Shown here: in pieces, positions 11,419-22,199 of the stretch
How positions within the stretch are numbered: position 1 is the first letter of the stretch
Layout of the letters: every line of letters starts with the position of its first letter
DNA from: Inonotus obliquus
Lineage: Eukaryota; Basidiomycota; Agaricomycetes; Hymenochaetales; Hymenochaetaceae
Assembly: GCA_032164295.1 (NCBI GenBank)
Contig: JAJHTX010000001.1
Span: 248,001 to 312,000 of the forward strand
DNA: 64,000 nucleotides
Direction of reading: 5' to 3'
Translations under genes and position numbers: made by a program
The notes under the pieces: generated by a model
The model's input: only the letters and a program-made list of their open reading frames with translations
What the model was told of the DNA's origin: nothing
Databases searched by the model: none

Positions 11419-14410
11419 ATGTCCTCTCCCCCCGTCGCGCTCACTCCGTCCCGTTCAGCAGCATACAACGATGCATCTCCTTCACATAATGTTACACGTT
11501 CCTCAGTCGACCAAGTCAAGCTAGTGCCATCCCCACCAACACCTCCACCCAAACTACCAGAGCTTGCCCTCTCTCCCAACAGCTCGTCTTCTGCACAAGT
11601 GCCCCCTCACCCACCAGCTCAGCTGGCCCTTATCCTCTCAAATGCGTTGTCAGATATCGATACTCTCAAGAAGTCTCTCTCGGAGCAGCAATACCGCGCC
11701 GCCCGTGCAGAAAGGCTCTTTCAGACCTTTCACCCTAATACTTTCACCGACAAGGCGATCTCGGATGAACAGAAACCTCAGAAAACGCACGAAGCTGCCT
11801 TGAAAGCAGTCCTTGATGCAGAGACTCGCGCCGAACGTGCTGAACGGTGCGTTTCGAAGTTTGTCCTTTGCTTCTGACCTCACGCTGATGTGAATCGTTT
11901 TTACTGGTGTAGGGCGCGTGATGATGCGCTTCATGCGCTTAATTCACTATCCACCCATTTCACTGAGCTAGAACGGTACGAAACTTCGCTTTCGCTTCGT
12001 GCCGCTGACGCACGGAGCGCATTTACGCGTCTCCTCACTACCATTACCGCGTCGCATCCGCCTCCGACCTCTTCGCCGACACTTTCCGGTTCACCCCCCG
12101 CACTTGGCCTACCTGCGCTCCCTCCACCTCTGCCTGCTCCCTCCTTGAATTCTGTTGCCTCACAATATATCAACAATCCTGGAGTGCCCCCCTCCTCCCT
12201 CTCACCACGTTATACACGCAACCTTCCTTCTCACATACCACCTTCGATTGGCTACCCAACATCAACACATGTACACGGCGCTGCGCACGCTCGCCAGTCC
12301 TCCCTTACGAACAATTCCGCCTTCAGTACCCTACCTCTTCCTCCTCCCCCTTCGGCTTCTGGACTTGGCTCAGGGTTGGTCAGTGCTTTGGCAGCCCCTC
12401 CTTCGTCTTCGTCCTCTTTTTCAGTTCCAGCCAAGCGGTCGCATAGAAGCCGTAGCACGCGTGGACCAGATGAAGTCACCACAGAATCGGGGACTTGGGA
12501 AGAGTCGAAACGTCGTCGGACAGGGAATTGGGACATGGATGTCGACGAGCAGCCATTACCATATCTTCAACATCAGTCGCCTCTCTCGGCCCAGCGTACG
12601 CAACATCTGTTTGAGTCTGAGCGTGACCGCTTACAGCACCAGCAAAGTTACACAAGGAACGGCGCTCCTCGTAATGAAGAACAACGAGAAATAAACGGTA
12701 GCGCGCCTGTGAGTGCAAACGGTATGGTTCGCCTAGATGCCCGAGAACTCGTTCGTGATGCAAAGGAACGCGAACGTCGCGAGAAGGGTATACACCATCG
12801 TCCAAGAGATGGTGAGACGACCAAGCGAAGTAGGCGTAGTGCAAGCCGAAGTTCGGCAAGGAGTAGCCGGAGTATCGACGAGATGCTGCTCGAGACAGCG
12901 ACTGACGGAGATTATGAAAGGAAGGAAGACGGTAAGCTTTCATCTGTGCAATTTTCAGACATTACGGATAATATGAATGGTTACGAAGGACGTTCATCGC
13001 CCCTCGATCCTCGTCACGAGCAAGAAGGTCCTGGTCAATACCCTTCGCATGTCCATGCGCCGGCCACTGGTACCCTGCTGCCTTCTTCATCCTCTTCCCA
13101 ATATCGTGAGCATGCTTCTGGGAAGGCAGCTCCATCTACAAACCAGTCTACAGGTACGGCAGCTCCCGTGAACGGTGTTATTGAACGGGAACGATCGTTA
13201 AAGGTGCCTGCAACGAATCTTGTAACGCTCGGACCTGGTGGTGTTGTTGTCAGCGGAGGTGCGCCTATATACCACCCAGTGCTCAACGCCGTCTGCTGAC
13301 AATTCCTTGATTGAAATTCAGGTGGTCAAGCCGCACCCGCCCCGATACCCGGAGGGGGCTTTCCGGCGCACAATGAAGCCGGACAACGGATTTGCCGGCA
13401 ATGCGGCGCTGCTGGGCGTTATAAAGACGGAAAATGCGTCGAGAAATGGGGACCTGGTCCCGAAGGTCCAGGAACTGTTTGTGATCGGTGAGATGAATCG
13501 TATAGCCCTTGCGGAAGACTTTGTTCAGTAATATTGTACTTACTGCAGATGTCGCAAGAAGATGAAGCGCGTAGAGCGTCGTGGTACTCTCGACGGGAGT
13601 GCGGCAGCAGCTCAGCATCAAGGTCTCCTCACTCAGCGACATTCACAAGCTCAACTCTCAGCACAGCCCACACTTCCACTTGCACCCTCTCATTCTCATT
13701 CTCAAAGCCGAACATCAATGCGCTCAGACACACTCATTCTTGATCCGAATGTACAAAGTCAGTCGCAGTCGAAGCGACTTCATTTGAATGATCAGGATTA
13801 CGAAGAAGGGTCGAGCATCTTTGAGAAAGGAAACGAGAGAGGGAGGGATGAACGACGGAGGGATCATTCACCTGGTTTGCGCCCATTACAGGGGAAGAGG
13901 CGTGCGCCGACGCCACCGTATATTACATCTATAACCACTCGAGAGCAAGACAATGATGGTGATGGCGAAGAGGACATAGACGAGGATGAGCATAGTGGGG
14001 ACTGCGAGTTAGATGTGGACGCAGAACTTGCAAGTGCCGCAGAGGTGGCAGACAGCAGGAAGAGTGTATCGCGAAGTACCGCAACGTACTCGTCTTCATC
14101 CTCAAGTGGTTCGATTGCCGTGCCGAATGGCAGTCCACAGAAGGCAAGAAGCTCGAGCAGAGCATCGTCTACTTCCACAACAACGGCATACGAGCGCGAC
14201 GGCGCTCGAAACACTTTGAACCGGATAGGAGGGGGGAGCTCTAAGCGGATGCCGCTGCCGAGCATAGCGACATTAGCACGCTCTGTCCCTCGACGGGACA
14301 CCCATGATGAAGATCATGTGGATGGAAACGTGGGTGATGGCTCGGGCGATGCAGATGCTGACGCGGAAATCATGGATGCCGTGGATGCGACTATGAAGAT
14401 TGAGGAATGA
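11419..14410 (+). CDS. GATA-like zinc-finger protein, probable transcription regulator
   Basis: Four exons (11419-11846, 11913-13258, 13322-13487, 13549-14410) splice in phase to 933 residues. The N-terminal third contains a coiled-coil-like stretch (LIL SNALSDIDTLKKSL and ETRAERAERARDDALHALN) followed by long Pro/Ser-rich disorder. The finger spans the junction of exons 3 and 4: CRQC, GRYKDGKC, VEKWGPGPEGPGTV, CDRC, then KKMKRVERRGT. It follows C-X2-C-X25-C-X2-C with an extra Cys inside. Canonical GATA fingers have X17-20, so this is an expanded variant; the W-x-G-P-x-G core and trailing basic residues fit GATA logic. The tail is acidic (DGDGEEDIDEDE) and Asp-rich at the end. Such proteins bind WGATAR-type DNA in fungi. 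It lies just upstream of FTR1/FET3, but regulation of those genes by it is conjecture. Confidence 0.75.
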
Positions 14411-15007
14411 ATGATTTCGGACTGTCTCCTAGAGTTCTTGCACCACTATTATTTTGAGTTGCTTGTTGTCTTAAATAGAGCTTTAACATTGTCGTTCGGT
14501 TTGTTGATTATGTTCTCATGTTCTTTCATTGCTGGGCAACACGGATTTATGCGCCCTAGACAGTTGGGCTAGCATCAAATATACATATAATGGAAACCCG
14601 AGTACTTCAGGTGCGCATCCCCACATCGCGTACCGCAACACTGACCCTTGCTTTAGTAGAAAACGCCGATACATAACCGGCACCGCTTCTCAGGACTTGC
14701 ATGGGAGAGATCGAACTAAAAGCGGTCGGTTAACGGTAGACCTCATGATCATCAAAGGCGTATGCATGTGTATCTACCCTTCTCCCATTCATTCAGACGT
14801 TGCCCTGCTGACCCGTTTCAAAAATAGTTGAATCTATATTTGAATACTACAAAGTCCGTTCTATTCGCACGCAGTGGTATCTGATTAGGTCTCAGATGTG
14901 TTCGACAGACATCTATCTGATAACGTACAAGTCCATCCGAATCTGATATAATATGTACGTGGTTCACCGGGTAACCTTACTGACTCAAGTCCATCTGCAT
15001 TCCAGCA
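14411..15007. other. FTR1 upstream region
   Basis: This 600-base spacer holds the FTR1 promoter. It contains one exact ATCTGATAA box and two near matches within about 130 bp of the FTR1 start, listed separately. An AT-rich stretch (ctgatataatatg) lies close to the start. No gene is supported. Confidence 0.6.
14915..14923 (+). promoter_or_regulatory. Iron-regulatory GATA box upstream of FTR1
   Basis: The sequence is ATCTGATAA, an exact match to ATCWGATAA, the site class bound by fungal iron-responsive GATA repressors (SreA/Sre1/Urbs1). It lies about 85 bp upstream of the FTR1 start. Near matches flank it: ATCTGATTA at 14879-14887 and ATCTGATAT at 14941-14949. Confidence 0.65.
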
Positions 15008-16468
15008 ATGGCGGGCAGCCTATTTTCCATTCCGATTTTCTTCATCGTCTTTCGTGAGACTCTCGAGGCAGCTATCATCATCTCTGTCCTTCTGGGTCTT
15101 GTCGAGCAAATTGCGAGGCCCTCTCTCACCGCAGCTGAACATGGTATCTTTGTTACAGACTGGAGACACCCGAATCACCCGCAGCATGCAGCATACTTGA
15201 AGAATCGCTCCGACAGAGCGAAAGCAAAGTCGTCCTCCGAGAAAGAAGAGAGAGCAGATGTTCCTGCGCCGACGGAGAATGATAGTGAGCAGACTGGCGT
15301 GGAGAGTGAGGAGGCTACGAGAAAACTAATTCGTAGACTTCGCCTTCAGGTGAGGAATGGTCTCTTCCTACTACCCATTAATTATTGCTTATAATGCTTA
15401 AGATTTTCCTAGGTTCGGCGTTGGGATTGCTCATCGCATTGGCTATCGGCGCGGTAAGTCTATTTAATATTTCGTCAAATCGTAACTAATACATGTCCCT
15501 TTTCAGGCTTTCATTGCTGTTTTCTTCACTCAAGCATCGGATCTGTGGTCGCAGACAGAAGAACTCTGGGAGGGAATATTCTCCCTCATCGCCTCTCTCA
15601 TCATTCTTGCGATGGGCCTTACGATGCTCAAATTGGACCGTGCCCGTGCCAAGTGGCGCGTGAAGTTGGAACTTGCTTTTGAACGGTCAAGAAAGGATAA
15701 AGATGGACGAGCGGGTCGCTTCGTCCTGTTTGCACTGCCATTCATCACCGTTCTTCGCGAGGGTTTGGAAGCCGTTGTCTTCGTTGGCGGCGTCTCTCTC
15801 GGTCAGTCCGCCCGGTCTATCCCAATTGCAGCGATCGTCGGTCTTGTTTGCGGTCTCATCTGTGGATTCTTGATCTATGCATTCGCGAGTCGTGCAACGT
15901 TGACGGCTTTCCTCGTCGTCATGACCAACTTTATCCTTCTCATCGGTGCTGGTCTCTTTAGCAAGGCTGTAGGCAACTTTCAGCTCAACGCGTTCAACCG
16001 TCTTCTTGGTGCGGACGTTGATGATGCGGGGGGTGACGGACCTGGCAGTTTTGATGTCCGCGGCGTCGTTTGGCATCTGGACTGCTGCAACCCGGAGAAT
16101 AATTTTGACAGTCAGGGGTGGAATATCTTCGCGGCTCTATTTGGGTGGACGAATACTGCGACTGGTAAGTGTCTCCTCCCTTTCCTTCGTGTCTATACGA
16201 ATCTAATCATGTGTGAACATTTTCAGTTGGTACTGTGCTGGCATATGTCTTCTACTGGCTCCTTGCGATCGCCCTGCTCGTTTACATGAAATTCTCGGAA
16301 GGCCGAGTTAAGCTTCTCGGCTACGAGGGCGTTGCGTATCGTCGTCGCCAGGCAGCCAAAGACGACGTGGCTAATGCCGCCGCGGACGAAAAGAACGAGA
16401 GGGAACAGACCCCTAGCAGCGAAGAAACCCCGGAAATAGCGGAATTGCCACACGTCAATGTGGTGTGA
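15008..16468 (+). CDS. FTR1: High-affinity iron permease Ftr1
   Basis: Four exons (15008-15349, 15403-15453, 15507-16164, 16227-16468) splice in phase to 430 residues. The protein has about seven hydrophobic segments. The two iron-transport motifs of the family are present: RETLE in the first membrane segment (FRETLEAAIIISVLLG) and REGLE in the fourth (LREGLEAVVFVGGV). The first cytoplasmic loop is long and charged, and the C-terminal tail is acidic. Ftr1 passes ferric iron through the plasma membrane directly from a partner multicopper ferroxidase, and that partner is encoded immediately downstream on the same strand. The acceptor of intron 1 is the AG at 15401-15402, because only this gives the membrane segment IFLGSALGLLIALAIGA. 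Iron-regulatory GATA boxes precede the gene, so repression by high iron is likely. Confidence 0.95.
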
Positions 16469-16695
16469 TATTTCGAGTCTGAAAAGGTGAACAAATGTAT
16501 AGTCTGTTGATGTTGTCCGACGTCCTTTCGTTAGTGGTTTCGGCCGTGAAAATTTCAATGGGATTCGGTTCTGAGTGGTACGATAAGAGATGTCTAGAAC
16601 CCGAGGTAAGAGTCACGATGTACGAAAGGAAATGGTGTACCATTCTTCGAATCTATAATAAAGTATGAATTTGTGTTCCAGAGGTGCCTTGTCTA

Positions 16696-16704
16696 ATCAG
16701 ATAC
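16696..16704 (+). promoter_or_regulatory. Near-match GATA box between FTR1 and FET3
   Basis: ATCAGATAC matches eight of nine positions of ATCWGATAA. It sits eight bases before an exact match, in the FTR1-FET3 spacer. Confidence 0.4.
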
Positions 16705-16711
16705 ACATACG

Positions 16712-16720
16712 TTATCTGAT
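16712..16720 (-). promoter_or_regulatory. Iron-regulatory GATA box upstream of FET3
   Basis: On the minus strand this reads ATCAGATAA, an exact ATCWGATAA site. It lies about 160 bp upstream of the FET3 start. Confidence 0.65.
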
Positions 16721-16811
16721 TACACTACCGTGCCGCGCGTTGGGGGAAAAGAAGTGCCGGTCTCTTTCTGATATTTCAGGATAGCATCGTTTATTTTTGT
16801 ATCTGTTCCCT

Positions 16812-16820
16812 ATCAGATAA
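16812..16820 (+). promoter_or_regulatory. Iron-regulatory GATA box close to FET3
   Basis: ATCAGATAA, an exact ATCWGATAA site, lies about 60 bp upstream of the FET3 start. It could affect initiation directly. Confidence 0.65.
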
Positions 16821-16880
16821 ACAGCTCATCTCTTCGGCCACCTCCCCGTGTGCTTGTGTCCCCCGGGGATATCACTCACA

Positions 16881-19291
16881 ATGTCTCCCTTGGCTCTCAT
16901 ACTCTCGTTCTGTACACTGATCTTCATCCCTGCATCCCTAGCCGGAGTCTCTGAGATCTGGTGGAATATCACCTACGGTTTGTCATCCTGCTACTCGCCC
17001 TCTCTCAATGATCCCATCAACCACATCTCTCTTCTCACAGTTGAAAATGTCAACCCGGACGGCCTCTTTCCCCGCAGAGCCATAGGTATCAACGGAACTT
17101 GGCCACCACCACCTATCGACATCAGTGCAAATGATACTCTCGTTCTGCACGCTACAAATTCCCTTAGCGAGGTCACGACCCTCCACCATCATGGCATGTA
17201 TTTCACGAATGCTAGCTGGTATGATGGAGCTGTTGGCGTTAGCCAATGGTATTTCATTCGTTCACCTTAACTAGCATTTTCTTGCGGTAACAGTTCTTGC
17301 TGATAGCGGAATCCCTCCCGGCGAGTCATTCACCTATGTTGTCCCTATAAACGAATCTGGTCAGTCTTCCCTGGGTCCAATATAATCAGTAGTCGTAATA
17401 ATTCTCTTCAATCACTGGCAGGCCAGTGGGGAACATACTGGGTACATGCCCATGCGCAGGTATTTCCCATTGAGTTCCTTTTCTGTTCGTAAATTTCTGA
17501 TTTTTTTAGGGGCACTACGTCGACGGCTTACGAGCACCCGTGATTATTCGACCGGAACAGGAAGCTCATACTTACGATGCAGAATATACAGTGGTTTTAG
17601 GAGACTGGTATCATCAGGAACACCAGGTCCTCTTGAAGCAATTTATCAGCATAGCCAATCCAGGCGGAGCCGAGCCTGTTCCTCGTGAGTCTTCACTTCG
17701 TAAATCGCGCAGTGACAGTCACTAAATAGTTTTGATTTTAGAGGCACCTCTTATCTACTTTGCGCAGAACGGATCCTACTTGGATGGATTTAATGGAAAC
17801 GCCGGCATCGCGTTTGAGGCAGGGAAAACATACCGCTTACGAGTTGTCAATACTGCTGCATTTGCAATGTTCTTCTTCTGGATTGATGGCCACCAAATGA
17901 GAATTATCGAAGTGGACGGCGTAAGTGGCTTTATTAATCTAGAAGGAGACGTCGGTCATATATTACTCGTCTCAGGTCGATACGGAGGAAATGCCTGTTG
18001 ATCTGTTATCCCTGACCGTTGCCCAGCGCTATTCCGTTCTTGTCACCGCATTGAACGATACGACCTTCAATTGGGCAGTTCACGCAAACATGGACACCGA
18101 CATGTTTGATACAGTCCCAGATGATCTCAACCCCAGTGAGTCCTTCACGATTACGCATCATCGATTGTAACTCCTAACCCTTGCCAGACGCGACTGCTCA
18201 GGTTATTTATTCGCCATCCTTCACACTCAGCGAGCCGCAAACTGTTGACGAATACTTCGACACTAATGATACGGCGCTTGTTCCTATTCAAGTCGTCCCT
18301 CAATTCTCTGGCAATGTCCACACGATTCCGCTCGTTGTTTCATTTGATACGATGACAGACGGTACAAACCGTGCGATGTTCAACAACATCACTTACAATA
18401 CACCCGTTGTCCCGTCGGTATTCAGTGCTGTTAGTTTGGACAGTGTTGCCGGACTTGGCTCCGCTGACGTCGCGTCTGCATACGGACCATGGAACTACAT
18501 ACTTGATGCAGGTGACGTGGTTGATATTGTCCTTATGAATAGCGACGCTGGAAAACATCCCTTGTGAGTGATTGTCACTCCAGCACATGTCTTTAACCAC
18601 CCACTAAAACATTGTTTCTAGCCATCTCCATGGACATCAGTTCCAAATAGTCAATCGCGCGACTGATTATACCTCAGATGACCCGACCCTTAATCCTGCT
18701 ACAACCGAAGGTCAGGCAAACCCCGTTCGACGCGATACTGTACAAGTCGAATCAGGCGCAAGTGCAACTCTGCGTTTTGTCGCAAACAATCCTGGAGCCT
18801 GGATTTTCCATTGTCACATCGAGTGGCATCTTCAAGCAGGTCTGGCAATTACATTCATCACTGCTCCCGAACAAATGGCCGACGCCGCCGTATCTGGGAG
18901 ACATCCCGTTCCACAATTCATGTACGATCAATGCGCCGTCCTTGATGTCCCTGCGATAGGCAACGCTGCTGGGAAAAACAGTACAACAGATCTGAATGGA
19001 CTCACAATCGGACCGTTCTTACAGAACAATGGTTGGCATGGGAAGGGTATTGGTGCAATGACGGGGTAAATCCTTTCCTTACAACGTGGTACCCACGTCT
19101 GCTGATATTTTTTCGCGTACAGATGCGTGCTAACCGCAGTAATCGGGATGGTGTTTGTTACTTGGTATGCGCTCGGAGAGCGGCTGTCTGAAGCAGAGGT
19201 CGAAGCAGAAACTAGGAGGCGTCAAGATGCAAAAGATGCACGTGGGAGGTTCTTTGGAATTGAGAAGCTTCTTGTAAAATCGAGGAACTGA
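16881..19291 (+). CDS. FET3: Multicopper ferroxidase Fet3
   Basis: The start at 16881 opens a signal peptide (MSPLALILSFCTLIFIPASLA). At least eight short introns interrupt the gene. The four copper-binding motifs are all present in order: TLHHHGMYF, then YWVHAHAQGHYVDGLRAP, then HPFHLHGHQFQIV, then WIFHCHIEWHLQAGL. Three cupredoxin domains are therefore complete. Near the C-terminus a single membrane segment (GCVLTAVIGMVFVTWYALG) anchors the enzyme, followed by a charged cytoplasmic tail ending LVKSRN. This membrane anchor separates Fet3 from secreted laccases. Fet3 oxidises ferrous iron at the cell surface using oxygen and passes ferric iron to Ftr1, encoded about 410 bp upstream on the same strand. 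The order FTR1 then FET3 is tandem here, not divergent. Likely repressed by iron through the GATA boxes in its promoter. Confidence 0.95.
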
Positions 19292-19326
19292 ATTTGTACT
19301 ATTGTCTGAGTGTTATACTGTTGTTT

Positions 19327-20230
19327 TCAACGTGTAAAATAACCTATGTATGGCCAGACTGACGCACCTGTCTGTATCTCCTGCGCGGCACCGAAATTGT
19401 CCATGGCCTTCATTACCTTTGTTCTATCAAAGCAATCGCCAGCGGAAAATGCACGCTGGCGCGTGCCAAGTTTCGATTCTGCTTTTGTGTTATAGTCTGA
19501 GTGGGTAGACATCAAATAAGCATGATACGCCGCAAGGAATTTTGAAGCTGAAGTTCGCGAGCGGATATAGGAGAAAAGGAACGGAGCGGCGAGACCATGC
19601 TGAATGATCTCGTCCGTAACAATCTGGACAAAGCGTTCAAATTCTTCGATTGAAAGGGAGGCATCTGCTTTGTAGCTGAATTGGCCTGTAAATATTGAAG
19701 CACTGAGCAGAGGTGGAACCGAAGGCGAAAACATGCGGCTGATACATACCAAGCTGGTTGGGTGGAACCCATTCTTTACCTCCTGGTTGAGTCCGTGAGT
19801 TACCCGCTTCGACCGGTGGAAGGATGGAGGGATTGTGAACGCTTATCCTTGGGAGGAAGCGGGGAGCCATCTGCCTCGTCGCATTGCAGAATAGAATTCC
19901 ATGCTCGCGGACACAAGGTGCTGCCAACTACCAGACCTCGTCGACGCGCGCTGTCGCAGCTCACAATCCTCAGCTCACGTCCCATAAACACCTGATCCCA
20001 ATCTTCACCGGCATCGCAACCCGACTCATCTGTGTCATCTCTTGACTCCTCCACTCCTGCTGGTCTAACATTGACAAAACCTCCTTCAAGTCCAACGCGA
20101 GATCCTACAGCGTTTGTCTGGGTCGCCGAACTGCCCGTGGATGGTGAATAGGATAAATTAGAGGGACGGATTCTGTGAGATGGTGAATAGGATAGGATGG
20201 TAGAGGCACACAGAATGGACGAACGTTCCT
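19327..20230 (-). CDS. Uncharacterised protein, possibly a gene remnant
   Basis: I do not recognise this. The minus strand is open from about 20230 leftwards with a Ser/Pro-rich segment containing a duplicated SYSPS unit, then VGSRVGLEGGFVNVRPAG, and then a segment ending GGKEWVPPNQL. After an intron it continues QFSYKADASLSIEEFERF, then VTDEIIQHGLAAPFLFSYIR, and stops at 19327. No in-frame ATG was found upstream before the divergent gene at 20292, so the true start is unclear. It ends only 36 bp from the FET3 stop, tail to tail. The missing start and abrupt end suggest a fragment of a longer paralogue. Confidence 0.35.
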
Positions 20231-20291
20231 GGACTGGGCGATTACAAACCGTGAACTGGTCTTATCCAAACTCCCACCAACTCAATCAGCC

Positions 20292-22199
20292 ATGCCAGTG
20301 CTCCTAAAAGACTGTCTCAAGGACAAAGCGAAGTTTTTCTCGCCCGCTGCAGTGATCCGGAACGCAAGTCCAAGTTCAACAGACGTCTCTCAAGTTGAGA
20401 TAGACCATTCAGAACCAACTTGGGCGCCAGAAGGTTGTAGGCATGATAAAGAGCTCGCCAGCTCGTTACTCGCGACATTAGATGAACACCTCCAAGATAC
20501 ACCCGTGGCGCCTTCAAATGCGTTTGATTCTCGCTTCCAGCCAATCGTTGATATCAATGGCAGGAATGGTTCTTGGAGGACGAACGAGACTAAACATCAC
20601 GTAGGTCCATTTGCATGACATTCATTTTTTGGTGTCTGTTCAACGAAACAAGGCTCGTCCCATGGTGGAAATGGGGGCTTTGGTTTGGTGGAGATTGGGG
20701 ACGCTCTCGGCCACGAGATAGTAATGCTATCCAACACCGTAACTGTTGACTTCGCGTCCTTGGTTGATTACGCTCTCTATATAACCGACGAGGAGGGGAA
20801 GAGGGTTCTTATAGAGACCAAAGCTCCCGATGTTTTCGAAGCTCTCCTTCCTGGAGCGTGCGGAAAGGGCACCATTGAAGCTAAATTTGGGACCTGGGAA
20901 ACCGACGGGCGAAAGAGTGCTCAACAAGGTGCGGGTATCGTTTCCAATCATTCTATCGTTTCTACTAAACATCCGACTTGTAGATATGTCTTCATATGGC
21001 TTCTCACAAGGCTCTCTGGGGTGCAATTACGTCTCATGAGACATGGGTATTCTTTCGGTTTTATCCTGGGGATCAACCCTACGTCACGTTCTCGTCTGTT
21101 GAGTTGCAGAAGGATAATACAAGACCGTTTCGTGCTCTCTTTGCCATGATGCTAGCAGCTGAATTCAATCTTGAAGTTGAATCACATCCCGATATGCAAT
21201 CACTTCTCGAGACTATAGAAGAGGAGGGCCCGGAGGAGAATGACGGGAAGGATGAGTCAGATCCGTTGAACGAAGATGTGTCTAGTGAATGTATCGGTAA
21301 TTCTACAAGACAAGAGTCCTCGGTTACTTGCCCGGGTAATCGTGACGGACGCAGGTATGTATCGAAAGACCCTGACCTGGAGGTGAGTTGGTATTGAGCG
21401 ACTATCCCGCTCAATCCTGATCGAAGGCATCATTTACAGATAGGCTGGTCACAAAATGTTGTATCGAGGCCCCGTTGGAATTCCTTCTATAGGCTTTCTT
21501 CTCTTGACACATGTCCGCCGCCGGCTTCCGGTACAATTCGATTGTCGCTACAGCGTTTGCTAGGCTCGGGAAGCACGGGGAACGTCTACGAAGGCAACGC
21601 TTGACAGCGATCGGTCCACTAACTAAACTGACTCGCATTCGTATGCTATCAAGATCGTATCAAAAGGGACTTCTCAAGATAAAAATGGCGGAATCGAACG
21701 CCTACACAATGAGTTCAAAGTTTATTGCAAATTAGCAGAGCTTGGATCAGGCATAGCTCCCAGATGCTATGGCTTGTACAAGTCAACTTATATGCTTGCC
21801 CTGATTCTCGACTGCGAAGGAGAGGCGCTCGAAGGTTTACAATGGGCGTCGTACTCAATGAAAGACAGGTAAGCTTGCTTATATCGCATCGCTTATATTA
21901 TTCTGACGACGGACTTGTAGGCATCGAATATTCGAGCTTGTAGCCGCTCTCCACAAGATCGGAATCAAGCATTTAGATCTTGAGCCTCGGAATATCGTCC
22001 GCGGTCCCTCTGATTCGCTCAGGATCATTGATTTCTCGCAGGCGGTCTTTCATGATTGTTCAGGAATCAATGGGGCAAGTCTCCGAATATTCGTCTTCAC
22101 AACTTAATCTGACCTGCACTACAGATGCGCTGGAGAAGGAAAGCGCGCAGAGGAGAATGTGACGAGCTAAAAGATATGTGGAGAGAACTGGTTGGATAA
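20292..22199 (+). pseudogene. PK-like (FunK1-type) protein kinase, apparently frameshifted
   Basis: Kinase features appear in order: a family-typical N-terminal block (DFASLVDYALYITDEEGK), SHETWVFFRFYPG with PFRALFAMMLAAEF, a glycine-rich loop LGSGSTGNVYEG (about 21560-21596), the AIK lysine (YAIKIVSKG, 21642-21668), NEFKVYCKLAELGSG, the catalytic loop HLDLEPRN (21970-21993) and IDFS in place of DFG (about 22027). The C-terminus ends CDELKDMWRELVG. These are marks of the expanded Agaricomycete PK-like kinases. Reading requires frame changes that no visible intron explains: one near 20832 at a TTTT run, and two between the glycine loop and the lysine (21596-21642), where no acceptor AG fits. 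The gene is probably decaying, unless splicing is unusual. Confidence 0.6.
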
